This document shows positions 33,886 to 45,357 of a stretch of DNA of 64,000 bases, piece after piece. Each line of letters opens with the position of its first letter. Position 1 is the stretch's first letter. Source of the DNA: Raphanus sativus (Eukaryota > Streptophyta > Magnoliopsida > Brassicales > Brassicaceae); assembly GCF_000801105.2 (NCBI RefSeq), contig NC_079517.1, positions 62,001 through 126,000 of the forward strand, read 5' to 3'. Below the pieces are notes generated by a model, which was given only the letters and a program-made list of their open reading frames with translations, did not search any database and was not told where the DNA came from. A program made the translations under genes and the position numbers.

Positions 33886-35927
33886 ATGGATAGTGAATAT
33901 ACACAAGATGGAACACTTGACATTCACAAGAAACCAGCAAACAAGAATAAAACAGGAACCTGGAAAGCTTGCAGATTCATTCTCGGTAATGCTAAGCCTT
34001 TTTTTCTTTGTACAAATTAATAGTTGGTTTAAATTAAAGTTAAAACCAAATAGGTTTCTTTGTGAGTATTGAATTGGGTAATTTGTTGGGGGGGGGGGGG
34101 GCAGTGACTGAGTGTTGTGAAAGATTGGCGTACTATGGAATGAGTACAAACCTGGTGAACTATATAGAGAAACATCTCAGTATGGGAAACGTAGCAGCTT
34201 CCAACAGTGTCACAAACTGGTCGGGAACATGTTACGCCACTCCTTTGATCGGTGCTTTTCTCGCCGATGCTTATCTTGGTCGTTACTGGACCATCGCTTC
34301 CTTCGTCGTCATCTACATTTCCGTTAGTTTCATCTTCATCATCATAATTTACCATTTTTTATTATATTTGTTTTTCTCTCTTTGACGATCGAAATGATGC
34401 TGGAAACAACAGGGAATGACGCTATTGACGTTATCAGCTTCGGTTCCTGGTCTAACACCAACCTGCCACGGTGAAAACTGCCACGCAACGGGAGGCCAAA
34501 TCGCGATCACGTTCGTAGCGCTCTACTTGATCGCACTGGGGACAGGAGGGATCAAGCCATGCGTTTCCTCCTTTGGTGCTGATCAGTTTGACGACACAGA
34601 CGAAGAGGAGAAAGAATCTAAGAGCTCTTTCTTCAACTGGTTCTACTTTGTGATCAACGTTGGTGCAATGTTCGCTGCCTCAGTCCTCGTTTGGATTCAG
34701 ATGAATGTTGGTTGGGGCTGGGGTTTCGGGGTTCCCACCGTGGCCATGGCCTTGGCCGTCCTCTTGTTCTTCGCCGGAAGCAAATTCTATAGGCTTCAGA
34801 AACCAGGAGGAAGCCCCATCACAAGAATGCTTCAAGTCATCGTTGCTTCTTTCAGAAAATCCAAAGTGACAGTCCCTGAAGATGATTCTCTTCTCTACGA
34901 GATCCACGATGCTGAAAGCAGTATCCAAGGAAGCCGCAAGCTCGAACACACCCCTAAACTTACGTAAAGTCCGAGAGAGCTGTAGTTTGTTTTGTTTGTT
35001 GGTGTTAATTTGTTATTTATGATCTAACTTCTTTTTTTTTTCTTGAAGACATTTTTTTAATTTTAACATTTTTTTTGCAGATTCTTTGACAGAGCAGCAG
35101 TAGTAGTAGTAGAGACAGAGAGTAATAATGACAAGAAAGAAGGAGCTAAATCGGGATGGAAGCTATGTACAGTGACGCAAGTAGAAGAGCTGAAAGCACT
35201 GATCGGTCTCTTGCCTGTTTGGGCCTCAGGGATCGTCTTTGCTGCGGTTTATAGCCAATTTAGCACAATGTTCGTGCTACAAGGCAACACTATGGACCGA
35301 AGCATGGGTCCTAACTTCACCATCCCTTCCGCATCCCTCGCCTTGTTCGACATTCTCAGTGTCCTCTTCTGGACCCCTGTCTATGACCAGCTTATCGTTC
35401 CCTTCGCCAGGAAGTTCACTGGCAATGAACGTGGCTTCACCCAGCTTCAACGCATAGGGATCGGACTTTTAATCTCTATTTTCTCAATGGTATCTGCCGG
35501 AATCCTAGAGGTGGCAAGGTTAAGCTACGTGCGAACACACAATCTCTACGATGCGGAAGAGGTTCCAATCTCCATATTCTGGCAAGTTCCGCAGTATTTT
35601 TTCGTAGGTTGCGCAGAGGTGTTCACATTTGTAGGGCAGCTGGAGTTCTTCTACGACCAAGCGCCAGATGCAATGAGGAGTCTTTGCTCGGCACTGGCGC
35701 TGACGACGGTGGCGTTAGGGAACTATCTAAGCACATTGCTGGTGACGGTGGTTACTAAAGTGACGACGACAGGTGGAAGAGCAGGATGGATAGCTGATAA
35801 CCTCAACAGAGGTCATCTTGATTACTACTATTGGTTATTGGCCGTTTTGAGTTTCTTGAATTTCTTCGTCTACCTTTGGATTGCCAAATCCTACACTTAC
35901 AAGAAAGCCACAGGCCATGCTCTCTGA
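33886..35927 (+). CDS. PTR5: Di-/tripeptide transporter, NPF8 subfamily (PTR5-like), 4 exons, 571 aa
   Basis: Exons 33886-33985, 34105-34322, 34413-34963 and 35081-35927 join in frame to 571 aa. The protein is a proton-coupled oligopeptide transporter (POT/NPF, major facilitator fold, 12 membrane segments) of the plasma membrane. Signatures are the proton-coupling ExxER motif in '[12 protein letters not shown]', '[25 protein letters not shown]', and '[14 protein letters not shown]' with the PTR2 family pattern. The long central cytosolic loop carries '[18 protein letters not shown]', and the end is '[11 protein letters not shown]'. Overall it follows Arabidopsis PTR5/NPF8.2 (AT5G01180) more closely than PTR1, also by position. 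The intron before exon 2 ends in a run of 14 G (34088-34101) directly before CAG, in place of a pyrimidine tract. The coding sequence is intact. Confidence 0.94.
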
Positions 35928-36352
35928 TGCAACTTTGTCAATTACAGTACGTCGGCGGCGGCAGTAATCTTCCTTCCTTAATTTACTTAACAGTTACTAT
36001 ATTGCTTTTATTTTTTACAAACAATCTTATATTTATTTATTAGTCAGTACCAAAGAACAGCTGCATAGCATATTGGTTTTGAACTGAAACTGCTGATTAG
36101 TAGATTTTTTCTTGTCCTATGATTATCTGACCTGTTTTTTTCTCGAATTCCAAATTTGGTTTCTCTGATAAAAGTGAGAAACATAGAATGCGGGAATACT
36201 GTATTACGTTGTTCCAAAAGGCTTATTCTGATATAGTAATCCGCGGTTTAGAAACTCAAAATACATATATATATATATATATATATAATCTCAATACTTA
36301 AAAAGACAGAAATGAATGAAAATTAAAGAGGGAAAATTCAAATAATGTTGGG
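35928..36352. other. 3' spacer between convergent genes
   Basis: Contains an (AT)n run at about 36268-36287 and short AT-rich sequence. No gene. Confidence 0.5.
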
Positions 36353-37942
36353 TCAATAGAGCCTCATGACTCTCCTGGCAATAGAGTGGCCGTGACTATT
36401 TGCCTTGGCCGCAGTCTTCTCCCACCCACTACCACCGCCGCCATTTCTCCAACTGGGTGTCAAATAAAACCTCAGCATTCCGTTGTCTCCTCCTCCATCC
36501 TTGGACGAATTCCTCCAACTCTTATTCCTGGAGCTGGAGCTCCGCCAGCTCACATTGCTGTTACTCCTCCTCATCTTGGGTCCTCCTCCTGCTTCGTTCC
36601 TGAGGTCCGGCCATGATTCGGATAATGACCTCTCCACCACACCCGTGCTGTTGGAACGGCTATACCTATCATCCTCCTCCTCGTCCTTGCTGCTAACACC
36701 TTTCCTGTAGATAAAACCGAACATGCTCCATTTTCCCCATCGTCTGGATGATTTCTTATCACCACCATTTTGATTCACCATGGAGGAGGAGGAGGTGTAT
36801 GTTATCGTCGCCGCCGCCGGAGAAACCCTTACATTAGATTTGACCTCCTCCATCTCCATTGCTTTTTTAATTGAATTGGATCTGTCGAGGCTCTTCCGCC
36901 TCCGCGACGAAGGAGGTTCCGTGTAGTAGTCTCGGGTTTGACTCGATCCACCTGGTATGATGATAATCGGGTCGTCGGATTCTCCACCATTAATCATCAT
37001 CGACGTTTCTTCCACAGTAGGAACCTGCATGTCTGATTGCGCGTTTTCCACCACTGATAGCATCGACGGCGGTGGAGGAACCCTAGCCAACGGAGGCAAA
37101 TGGCCATCCCACGACGCTCTCGGCTCGTCCACCGAAATGCGACCTATGTCCACGGAGAATCTACCGGCGGCGTCGAGGGAGAATCTAGGATCAGTGTCGC
37201 TAGATCTCCGGCCGGCGATCTCCGATTGCGTATCTCTAGGCTGTGCCTTCTCCACAGGGAGCTGTACATTCCGTGGCTTCTTCTTCTGCTTGTTCCTCCA
37301 TTTCTGAAGCTTCTTGCTGAAAACAGAGGCCGCCGAAAAGAAAGGGAAGCTTCTGACGGAGGATGGCTTCTTTGTCTGTGGATAGAGATCCATGTACTCC
37401 TTCATTGCCTTCTCTTCCGCAATCTCGCAGCTTTTTTCCTCCTCTATCATTTCATTCACAATCTCACACTCACTTCCTTTTTCTTCCTCCGCAACTGCCT
37501 CACTCACGCTTGACTTCCTACCTTCATCTTCCATCTTCCCACCTTCTCTGTTTCTGTTTTCCTCACGAAGCCTCACGTCACAAGACCGACGCTGTGGCTC
37601 TAACCCCCCTGATATTCCTTCCTTGTTCTTTGCTGAAAACGATTTGCTTCGCCGTAGCTCCGGGAAGAAACCTGCTCTCACCCGACCGTTCCCATTCGCA
37701 CTGGAGGGCTTGAAGAGAGCTTTCAATGCTGCGGTGGCTGGTTTCCGGGAAGAAGAAGACGCCGGCTGCGGCGGAGCGCCGTTGTGATCTAAGACGGAGA
37801 GGCGTTCGCAGAGACAGGAAGGGCAAAACCCGGAGAAGCGCTCCTCTGGGTGAACATCGCAGGATGTGGATAGCCGATGTGGTTGAGACGGCGGAGCTAC
37901 TTCCTCTGCGCCGACGCTATCTTGGTCGGCGGATAGATTCAT
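36353..37942 (-). CDS. OCTOPUS-like protein (DUF740 family), single exon, 529 aa
   Basis: A single uninterrupted frame of 529 codons. Residues about 22-48 form the family's Cys/His cluster ('RLSTSCDVHPEERFSGFCPSCLCERL'). A long, charged, Ser-rich, probably disordered region follows, with 'SVRSFPFFSAASVFSKKLQKW' (about 195-215), 'DPRFSLDAAGRFSVDIGRISVDEPRASWD'-type repeats (about 250-280) and a conserved tail ('LRFYLTPSWRN', 'HSIARRVMRLY'). OCTOPUS proteins are membrane-associated, polar plant proteins that promote phloem differentiation by holding brassinosteroid signalling kinases at the membrane. This copy matches AT5G01170. Function of this paralogue is inferred from the family. Local GC is higher than in neighbouring spacers; no lesion was seen. 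Confidence 0.9.
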   Translation of the reverse strand: MNLSADQDSVGAEEVAPPSQPHRLSTSCDVHPEERFSGFCPSCLCERLSVLDHNGAPPQPASSSSRKPATAALKALFKPSSANGNGRVRAGFFPELRRSKSFSAKNKEGISGGLEPQRRSCDVRLREENRNREGGKMEDEGRKSSVSEAVAEEEKGSECEIVNEMIEEEKSCEIAEEKAMKEYMDLYPQTKKPSSVRSFPFFSAASVFSKKLQKWRNKQKKKPRNVQLPVEKAQPRDTQSEIAGRRSSDTDPRFSLDAAGRFSVDIGRISVDEPRASWDGHLPPLARVPPPPSMLSVVENAQSDMQVPTVEETSMMINGGESDDPIIIIPGGSSQTRDYYTEPPSSRRRKSLDRSNSIKKAMEMEEVKSNVRVSPAAATITYTSSSSMVNQNGGDKKSSRRWGKWSMFGFIYRKGVSSKDEEEDDRYSRSNSTGVVERSLSESWPDLRNEAGGGPKMRRSNSNVSWRSSSSRNKSWRNSSKDGGGDNGMLRFYLTPSWRNGGGGSGWEKTAAKANSHGHSIARRVMRLY

Positions 37943-38300
37943 GAGACAAATACGATGAGTGATCCTTCTTTTACTCTCTGCTTTTTTGCTTAGTGAGAGT
38001 TTTTTGTAAGAGTTGTTTATGTCTGAAGCATTCGTCTGATATCAACGGACATTGAAAGACAAAGGAGATGAAGATACATCAAAACTATATAATTATTTCT
38101 ATTATACTAAATCTTTTTTTAAATTAATAAATATATTGAAATTGCAATGGGCCTGGAAATTTTGGACTTTGCAGGTGTCAGATAAAATCTGTGCAAATCT
38201 TTGTTAGTTGAAAAAGAAGGTTCACTTGCATTCTCAACTTTGTTTCTTTAAAAATAATAATAATGGTTTTGATTAAATATCAAATAGTGATCAGTGAGCG
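37943..38300. other. Upstream region of the OCTOPUS-like gene
   Basis: About 360 bp of leader and promoter up to the target duplication of the foldback element. The element thus sits close to the promoter. No TATA box that I would defend. Confidence 0.4.
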
Positions 38301-38308
38301 ATAGATTA
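38301..38308. repeat. Left target-site duplication of foldback element
   Basis: ATAGATTA, identical to 39812-39819. Confidence 0.75.
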
Positions 38309-39811
38309 GGAGAAAATTCCTTAAAAATACACCGACTGAATTTCTTTTACTGAAAAAATATACAAACTTTTTTGGCTTTCCAAAAAATACACAAACTAAT
38401 TTTGATTGTCCATAAAATATACTAACTTTTGAATTTTGAAGGTTTCACACTTCGATTTTAATGGTGTAAACATTGACTAACAGAATAGTAAGACGCCGTT
38501 AGACGCCGTTAACTCTGATTAAAAAGTTCATGTATTTTATGGACAACCAAAATTAATTCGTGTATTTTTCGGGAAGCCTAAAAAGTTTGCGTATTTTTTC
38601 AGCAAAGTTAATTTAGTATGTGTATTTTTAAGGAATTTTCAAATGGAGTTTGGATATTTCATATACTATTCAGAGGCTAAATATCTGGACCCAATACATA
38701 TCCAAAATTTTATATTTGTAAACTTTCGATTTGGTTTTGGACCAAATATTTTCGATCTGAAAGATCCATATCCGGAAAAAACGGCCTAAACCCGACCCAA
38801 AGACCTGAAAAAAACACATTCTCTATCACATGATACAGATCCGAAATTTTATATTTGTAAAATGTCTAGACATTTTAGCCGGATTTAAAAACTTGAATCG
38901 GAACTGACCCAAAAATATTCTGTCCAAAACCAAACCAAAAGTTTACAAATATTTGTTTAGTCCAATTTAGTCGAAATCTATCATATATATATCTAAAAAT
39001 TCACAAACAACTCTAAATTTTACATTGAAAGTTTCATATTAATTAAAAATATTTCTGTTACAAAAACAAAACTAAAAAATATTGCAAAAATAATAACAAA
39101 ATTGTTAGCAGAAAGATCTTGTCGGATTGAATCTATTCATGTCGATTTTATTAGGTTTATGTCTATTCGGATCAGTTCTTTTTGGTTTCAATTCTTTCAA
39201 GTGGAAGAGTTTTGGACCCAACAAATACTTGTAAACTTTCGGTTTGGTTTTGGACCGAATATTTTCGGATCAGTTCCAATCCAAGTTTTTGAATCCGGCT
39301 AAAATTAATGTCAAGATTAGGTCTAGATATTTTAGCCGGATTTAAAAACTTGGATCGAAACTGAACCGGAAATATTCGGTCCAAAACCAAACCGAAAGTT
39401 TTCAAATATAAAATTTTGGATATGTATTGGATCCAGATATTTAGCCTCTGAATAGTATATGAAATATCCAAACTCCATTTGAAAATTCCTTAAAAATACA
39501 TATACTAAATTAACTTTGCTGAAAAAATACACGAACTTTTTAGGCTTCCCAAAAAATACACGAACTAATTTTGGTTGTTCATAAAATACATGAACTTTTT
39601 AATCAGAGTTAACGACGTCTAACGGCGTCTTACTATTCTGTTAGTCACTGTTTACACCGTTAAAATCGAGGTGTGAAACCTTCAAAATTTAAAAGTTCGT
39701 GTATTTTATGGATAATCAAAATTAGTTTGTGTATTTTTTAGGAAGCCAAAAAAGTTTGTGTATTTTTTCAGCAAAAGAAATACAGTCCGTGTATTTTTAA
39801 TGAATTTTCCC
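38309..39811. mobile_element. Foldback element with very long inverted repeats (1503 bp), 8-bp target duplication
   Basis: The first and last roughly 600 bp are inverted copies of each other: the left arm begins GGAGAAAATTCCTTAAAAAT, and the right arm read inverted begins GGGAAAATTCATTAAAAATA. The exact repeat ATAGATTA flanks the element at 38301-38308 and 39812-39819. Inside the arms the same ~60-bp motif ('tgtattttttcagcaaa') recurs, so each arm is itself repetitive. The centre is rich in CCGGA/CCGAA phrases. No protein is encoded. The 8-bp duplication fits hAT or Mutator-like foldback elements; the GG start and long arms favour the latter. Confidence 0.8.
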
Positions 39812-39819
39812 ATAGATTA
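39812..39819. repeat. Right target-site duplication of foldback element
   Basis: ATAGATTA, identical to 38301-38308. Confidence 0.75.
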
Positions 39820-40676
39820 TTTACCTTGACAAATGAGTCTTCTAGACTGTCTTGCTATCTGTCGGCTAAGCTAAAGAAACGTACATATACAACGTTAAAC
39901 TATGTATATATATTTATCTTACTTTGGGACCATTTCCATTGATTTTTTTTTAGCTTTGAAATGTAGTAGTTTGATGATACAATTGATTTTATATTTTAAT
40001 AGTACTCTTTTCTTGTTGAAAAAGAATAATGAACAATAAATAAATAAATGATTCAATTTATAAAATAAATTTATTTTTATTTTATTATATACTGAAAATA
40101 AAAAGGGTTTGAACATTTTTACTCTAAATTATATTTTAGATCTAGTTAAATATTGGGCTAGTATAGTATTTTGATAATTTCGTCCTTGGAGATATTGTAT
40201 GTGTAGTTGTTTATACACGTCAAATGTAAAATCATATATGGACATTAAAGATTGGATCGCGTTTTCTAATCGTAAAACACTGTATTTTTTTTTTTTTGTA
40301 AACTACAAAAACACTGTATTTGGATCTTTTGTTTTCTCTTCTATTTTTGAAATCGTCTCTTTATTTACAGCTACCGAAGTACTTTTTTTTTGTTTGTAAC
40401 TTACCGAAGTACTTTTGTTTCATCCATTTAACGTTTATGGTTTGGCTGCAAATAATATAGGTCATGGAGATATGAGATAACATATGTCATATAGAGATGT
40501 GAGAAGAGATATCTAACTGGGGTAGAAAATAAATACAAACTATTCTCATATTATATATATATATTCAAATATAAGTAAAGATATGCATTGGATTTTCAAA
40601 GATTCCAACCTAAAGAGCCCAGAAAAAGCAGAAAAGCGAAAAAGCAATCTCACGCCATCAATCTCATTTGTTGTTT

Positions 40677-40718
<42 letters not shown>

Positions 40719-40995
40719 CTGTCTGCAAGTATTATTTTGTCAGTTTCATCGTGTGTGATGGAATAAGTTATGTATTTGAGTCACTGAGAGTTGAGTTTGT
40801 ATACATAAAAAACAATATTAATCGTAGGATTTTTCAAAGTGTTACTTAAACTAGACGTAAAATAAGTCATGTCAGACCAACAGGAAGAGTTCGATGCTTA
40901 CCAAGCATAATGTGTTGAAGCGTGTGTATGTATAAGTTCTTCAAGTGAGGAAAAGAGTCCCCACGTACAGTATTTCATTATCTCATGCGCTGGTA
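39820..40995. other. AT-rich spacer between two mobile elements
   Basis: No gene. A (TC)n microsatellite lies at 40680-40711 and poly-T runs near 40289 and 40384. Confidence 0.5.
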
Positions 40996-41004
40996 TTTGT
41001 TTCA
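40996..41004. repeat. Left 9-bp target-site duplication of the Mutator-like element
   Basis: TTTGTTTCA, identical to 43811-43819. Confidence 0.75.
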
Positions 41005-43810
41005 GAAAAATTTACGTCTTAAGTCACTTTTCATCTTTATAATGTCACAATAAGTCACATTTTGCTACTGAAGCACTTTATTCACGTTTTCAAAGCAAAA
41101 AAGAACATAAAATTACGATTATATCCTTTTTCTCTCAGCAGTTAACAGAAAAGAAAATTTATGTTCTTCTCACCGCATTTTCTTCTCCTCCGCCGCCAAC
41201 CACTAATCTGACATCCTCCTCCGTCTTCTGTTCTTCTCCTCCTACTTGAATTTTTTTACATTCAGTCTCAACCACCGCTGGATCGTTTAGGTGGCGACGG
41301 AAGAGGGTCTCCTCGAACAATCGAACTCCATCCTCGTCGTCTCCTTCTTCGGATGGATTATCACAAGAGTGGGGGTTGGAATTTGGGAACGCCATCGGAG
41401 GAGTTGATTTTTTGTGTTAGTGACTATGGTTTGTCTTCTTTGTTGGAAGAAACTAAGAATATGCTTACTATGTTCTTCCTCCATGTTCCAAAGGTATTAG
41501 CTTGTAGGTAGTTGCCTTTTTTCTTGAAAGTGATGTCAATTTCTTACAAAGTTTCAATCTTTTTGCAAAATTGAAGAATCCCATCTTAAGATTTGGAATA
41601 TTCTTGTGTTTCTTAGCTTGAGGAACTTACGGTGGGCAACAACAGCAACAATGAGGACAATAAAACATGAACTCCACCGTCAGGTCATGTTGTGAAGATC
41701 AGAAGTCAACTCAAGAACAAAAGTTCCAAGTACTAAATAAGGTAATGTCTCACCAATCAGACAATAATGATTTATGAGCCAATCCCGAGTTTTCCACTAA
41801 AATAGAAATCTTCTTATGGGATTCAAGGCTAGCTGCAATGTGACTGTGGAAACAGATAATCCATGGGTTTAAGTACTCTACAGTCACGTTCTTTAGAGCA
41901 ACAAAGATCTAAAGCTACAACCTTTCTCATTCTCTAGATAAGGACAAAGAAAGCAAATACCTTTTTTCTCCGAGGAGCTTCTTTTTTTCTAGATTTTATC
42001 ATCACAATGGACTAAAAAGCCTGAGGATGTGAAAGAGGAGGAATGCATTACTGAATAGAAAGCAAATACTTTTTTTCCTTTGTGTTTCTTTTTTTTTGCT
42101 AGTTAATCACAGAAACTGTGTGTATTTTCTCTCAAAGTCTCTTCCCTCAGTAAATTGTTGGAATGTTGTAGATAAAGAAGACAATGCAAGTTATCTCTCA
42201 GTTTATCAATGAGTAAATATGAAACGTATAAGTCAAAGCATACACAATTCAGTGAACATGTGGATAGCTTCTCAGTTTATCAATGAGTAAATATGTACGC
42301 GTGGATACCTATATGAGGCACACACACAATTCAGTGAACATGTGGATAGCAATATCCATGTACAAGTTGATTATGAGGAAAATGTTCCCATGTTGACTGG
42401 TCTTTGTTGTACATATGAAACCAATTTTGAACCCAAGCAATAGAACTAACTTAAAAAGCAAGAACAATCTAAATTGATGTATATATGGATCGTTCATGTG
42501 GATAGCTCTACATCGTGTACATGTTTGTTAATTGTTCTTTGTTGTACATGTGGATAACTCTTCATCAGTGTACATGTTTGTTAATTGTTTTTTTGTTGTA
42601 CATATGGATACAAATTTTAACACAAGCAATAGACATGCCTTTGTCCACTCGTAGCCCCCTCCCATGTACATCCGTGTTGTTTGTCTTCCTCTTCCCTACT
42701 TTTGATGCGGCACCACAAACCTAATAAACCAAAAGGAAACACAAAGGAAAACATTTTACTTATTTTGATAAACCAAAAGGATGAAACAATTGTTCCTCTA
42801 AGAGAATGGCCTAACCCAAGAGAAAACAAAACAGAGTATAAGACGCAAGGTTACATTGACGTCAGGCTGAGAAATCATGGTTCCGTCAAAGTTTTGATCT
42901 CCTCCGAAGATCATACAGCAGAGATGAGCCGGTCCGTCGGAGATATCATATGTTCACAAATCCATGAAGACTATCCATGTCCTAATGCAAGAATCTACCC
43001 TCACTAGCTCAACTATAAAATAGCACAACATTCATGTAACATTAAAATATGCAAACTCACTTTGATTCTTTGATGGCCATCCATGTCCTAATGCAAGATA
43101 AATCAACAAAAAATCACATAACGACCTACTAAACTTAATGCCAGACGAGAGCATTTTCCTATCTAAAAAACAACCTTATTGCTTTCAAATAATCTCCTGT
43201 AAAAAGAAAATATTTTCACTAGCTCGATGGCCAACATAAAGATGAGCAAAGATAGAGATTTAGACCTTAGTTTTCGAGATGATCTTAGCAGCAAAAGGAT
43301 GATCATTAATCTCTCTCTTCTTCTCACGGGCAGAACAAATATGACCAAGAAGGAATCAAGACAGAGTATAAGACGCACACTCAACGACCGTTGGCTCCAT
43401 AATTTTACAGATCTACAAAGTGCAATGTTACGTTGGCGTCGTCGGTCTGAGAAATCATGGTTCCTTCAGAGTTTTGATCTCCTCCGAAGATCATACGGCG
43501 AGCTGAGCCGGCCCGTCTGAGCTCATATGCTCACAGATCCGTGGAGACACTCAAAATTGAAGAGATTATGGTTCTCTTTTTCAGCAAAATTAATGGGTTT
43601 GAGCAAAGGTATGAGGCGAATTGAGAGGACTTGCTGTAGTTATGGCCGGAAATTGAATTGCCGTCGTCGGTGATGAAAGAATTGTCGTCGTTATTTTAAC
43701 ATTAAAATGAGGATAGCTTTGTCTTTTCAATCCCATAAAGTACCTCAGTAGAAGAAAGTGACCTTTTATGATAGATAAAGTCATAATGTGACCTAAAACG
43801 TAAATCTCTC
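41005..43810. mobile_element. Non-autonomous Mutator-like element (2806 bp) with 9-bp target duplication
   Basis: The left end GAAAAATTTACGTCTTAAGT and the inverted right end GAGAGATTTACGTTTTAGGT start inverted repeats of about 90 bp that stay similar through 'CTACTGAAGCACTTT' / 'CTACTGAGGTACTTT'. The flanks 40996-41004 and 43811-43819 are both TTTGTTTCA, an exact 9-bp duplication typical of Mutator-like elements. No transposase frame is present. The inside has a diverged direct duplication (42831-42971 and 43361-43548), smaller repeats at 42196-42360, and a minus-strand frame of 78 codons near 41395-41159 that I cannot assign. Confidence 0.8.
42831..43548. repeat. Direct duplication inside the Mutator-like element
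   Basis: 42831-42971 and 43361-43548 share 'acagagtataagacgca', 'tgagaaatcatggttcc' and 'gatctcctccgaagatcata', in the same order, with the second copy longer by inserted sequence. This looks like an internal tandem duplication that has diverged. Confidence 0.7.
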
Positions 43811-43819
43811 TTTGTTTCA
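43811..43819. repeat. Right 9-bp target-site duplication of the Mutator-like element
   Basis: TTTGTTTCA, identical to 40996-41004. Confidence 0.75.
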
Positions 43820-45357
43820 TGAAAGCCATCAAATATATATATATATATATATATATCAGGGAACTTTTTTATCAAACGTCAAATAACGTAACAATTATTC
43901 CCATCAGCCATTAACCTCAACGCAATCAATGCCACTAATCTGGGCTTTTACATATACTCTCACTAACCAGATTTGCTCTTTTGGTCTTTTACCAATTAGT
44001 ATAATACGCTTCTATCATGATTTTAGAAAGGGAACTTTTTCTTTTGTTTGTGCAATTAAAATGAATTCTAATTTTTCTAAGGATATATGAAGAGTGTAAA
44101 CTTGCATGGAAATGAAAGAAGACCCAAAAAGAACATTGCAGCAAAAGAATCTGCAATGAATTATATTTAACAAACACAAAGGAATCCACATGATAGTTAG
44201 TTTAACATCAAGTGTTAGTATACATTATATTATCTTTGTTCGGTCATAATGATTTGTGATTAATCATGAAAATCACGACAATGATTAACTTTTAAAAGTT
44301 TTGAAATTTATATGGGGATCGCAATAATTAATAAAAACATGGGGAAAAAGTTTCTAGAGATCTCAGTTTTCTTCCAGTCTCATAATGTGAAATAATGGTG
44401 TCTTGCAAAGATTGCTATGTATCATTATGGTTCATAATTGGAGAATCCATTTGAAACAATATGCCTCATAGCAAGACAGCCTCCAGTTGCATATTATAGT
44501 AGGTTAGTGCGAAAACAATATAGAAAAGAAGAAACCACACTAATCATCAGAATACCGAAGTCTAGACTATATACCCATTAGCCCCTTGAAGATTACAAAT
44601 TATATGCAATTTCTTTTAGAAAAATGCTGGCTGAGATTCAAAGTGTTGGTGAATAGTGAAGAATCCAATTATAAGAAAAAAAAGTCTGTCAACTGTTGTT
44701 ATGTGAGTATTTACCTGAAGCCAATACAAAAAAAAAAGATGACAAATTGCTTTACCATATCAGGACCTTTTGTTTTGTCTCACTTTTTTCTTAAAGATGA
44801 TGAGACATGTGCAGATGACTGGACATATTACATGTTACATGTGTGCAATGGTTTTCTATATTGCGGGTGGAAAACAAACTATTAGGTAAGAAGAATGGCT
44901 GTATTTATAGAAAATGGCAAAACCTCAATAAATGAAGAATATAAACAATCCTAATAGGTCCTACAACTGTGACAACATCTTCGCCATCGCCAATAAGCAA
45001 AGTAAGACATTCAAAAACCTTAAACGGATTCACACTGATCAAGAAAGAGAGACTTTGGTTCTAAGATAAGAAGTATTTAGAGAGCCACTTGCTGATTTTA
45101 CATATAGATTGTTTTTTTGAACGTGTACCTGTTAATCTCACTTGTATCATGCAGCTTTGATGTCAACTTGACTCAACATTTTTGTTGGGCTCAACTCAGT
45201 TTGATTTGTCGGGAACAGTTTTTTTTTCAAAATTGGGGTTTAATCGAAGTCAGAAGCAAAAAAAGACAGCGTCCCAGAAACACTTATTGAAACTTTCAAA
45301 CAAATAGTTTAAACAGTACACATAAAAGAAGAAGAGTTGAAACTAGTCTAATAGTTA
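43820..45357. other. Intergenic region downstream of HAKAI
   Basis: AT-rich, an (AT)n run at about 43832-43856, and no recognisable gene or delimitable repeat over 1.5 kb. Confidence 0.5.

Noticed and set aside
36386..37944. Several long plus-strand frames opposite the OCTOPUS-like gene
   Set aside because: They are mirror frames of a GC-rich coding sequence, with Ser/Leu/His-rich shadow composition.
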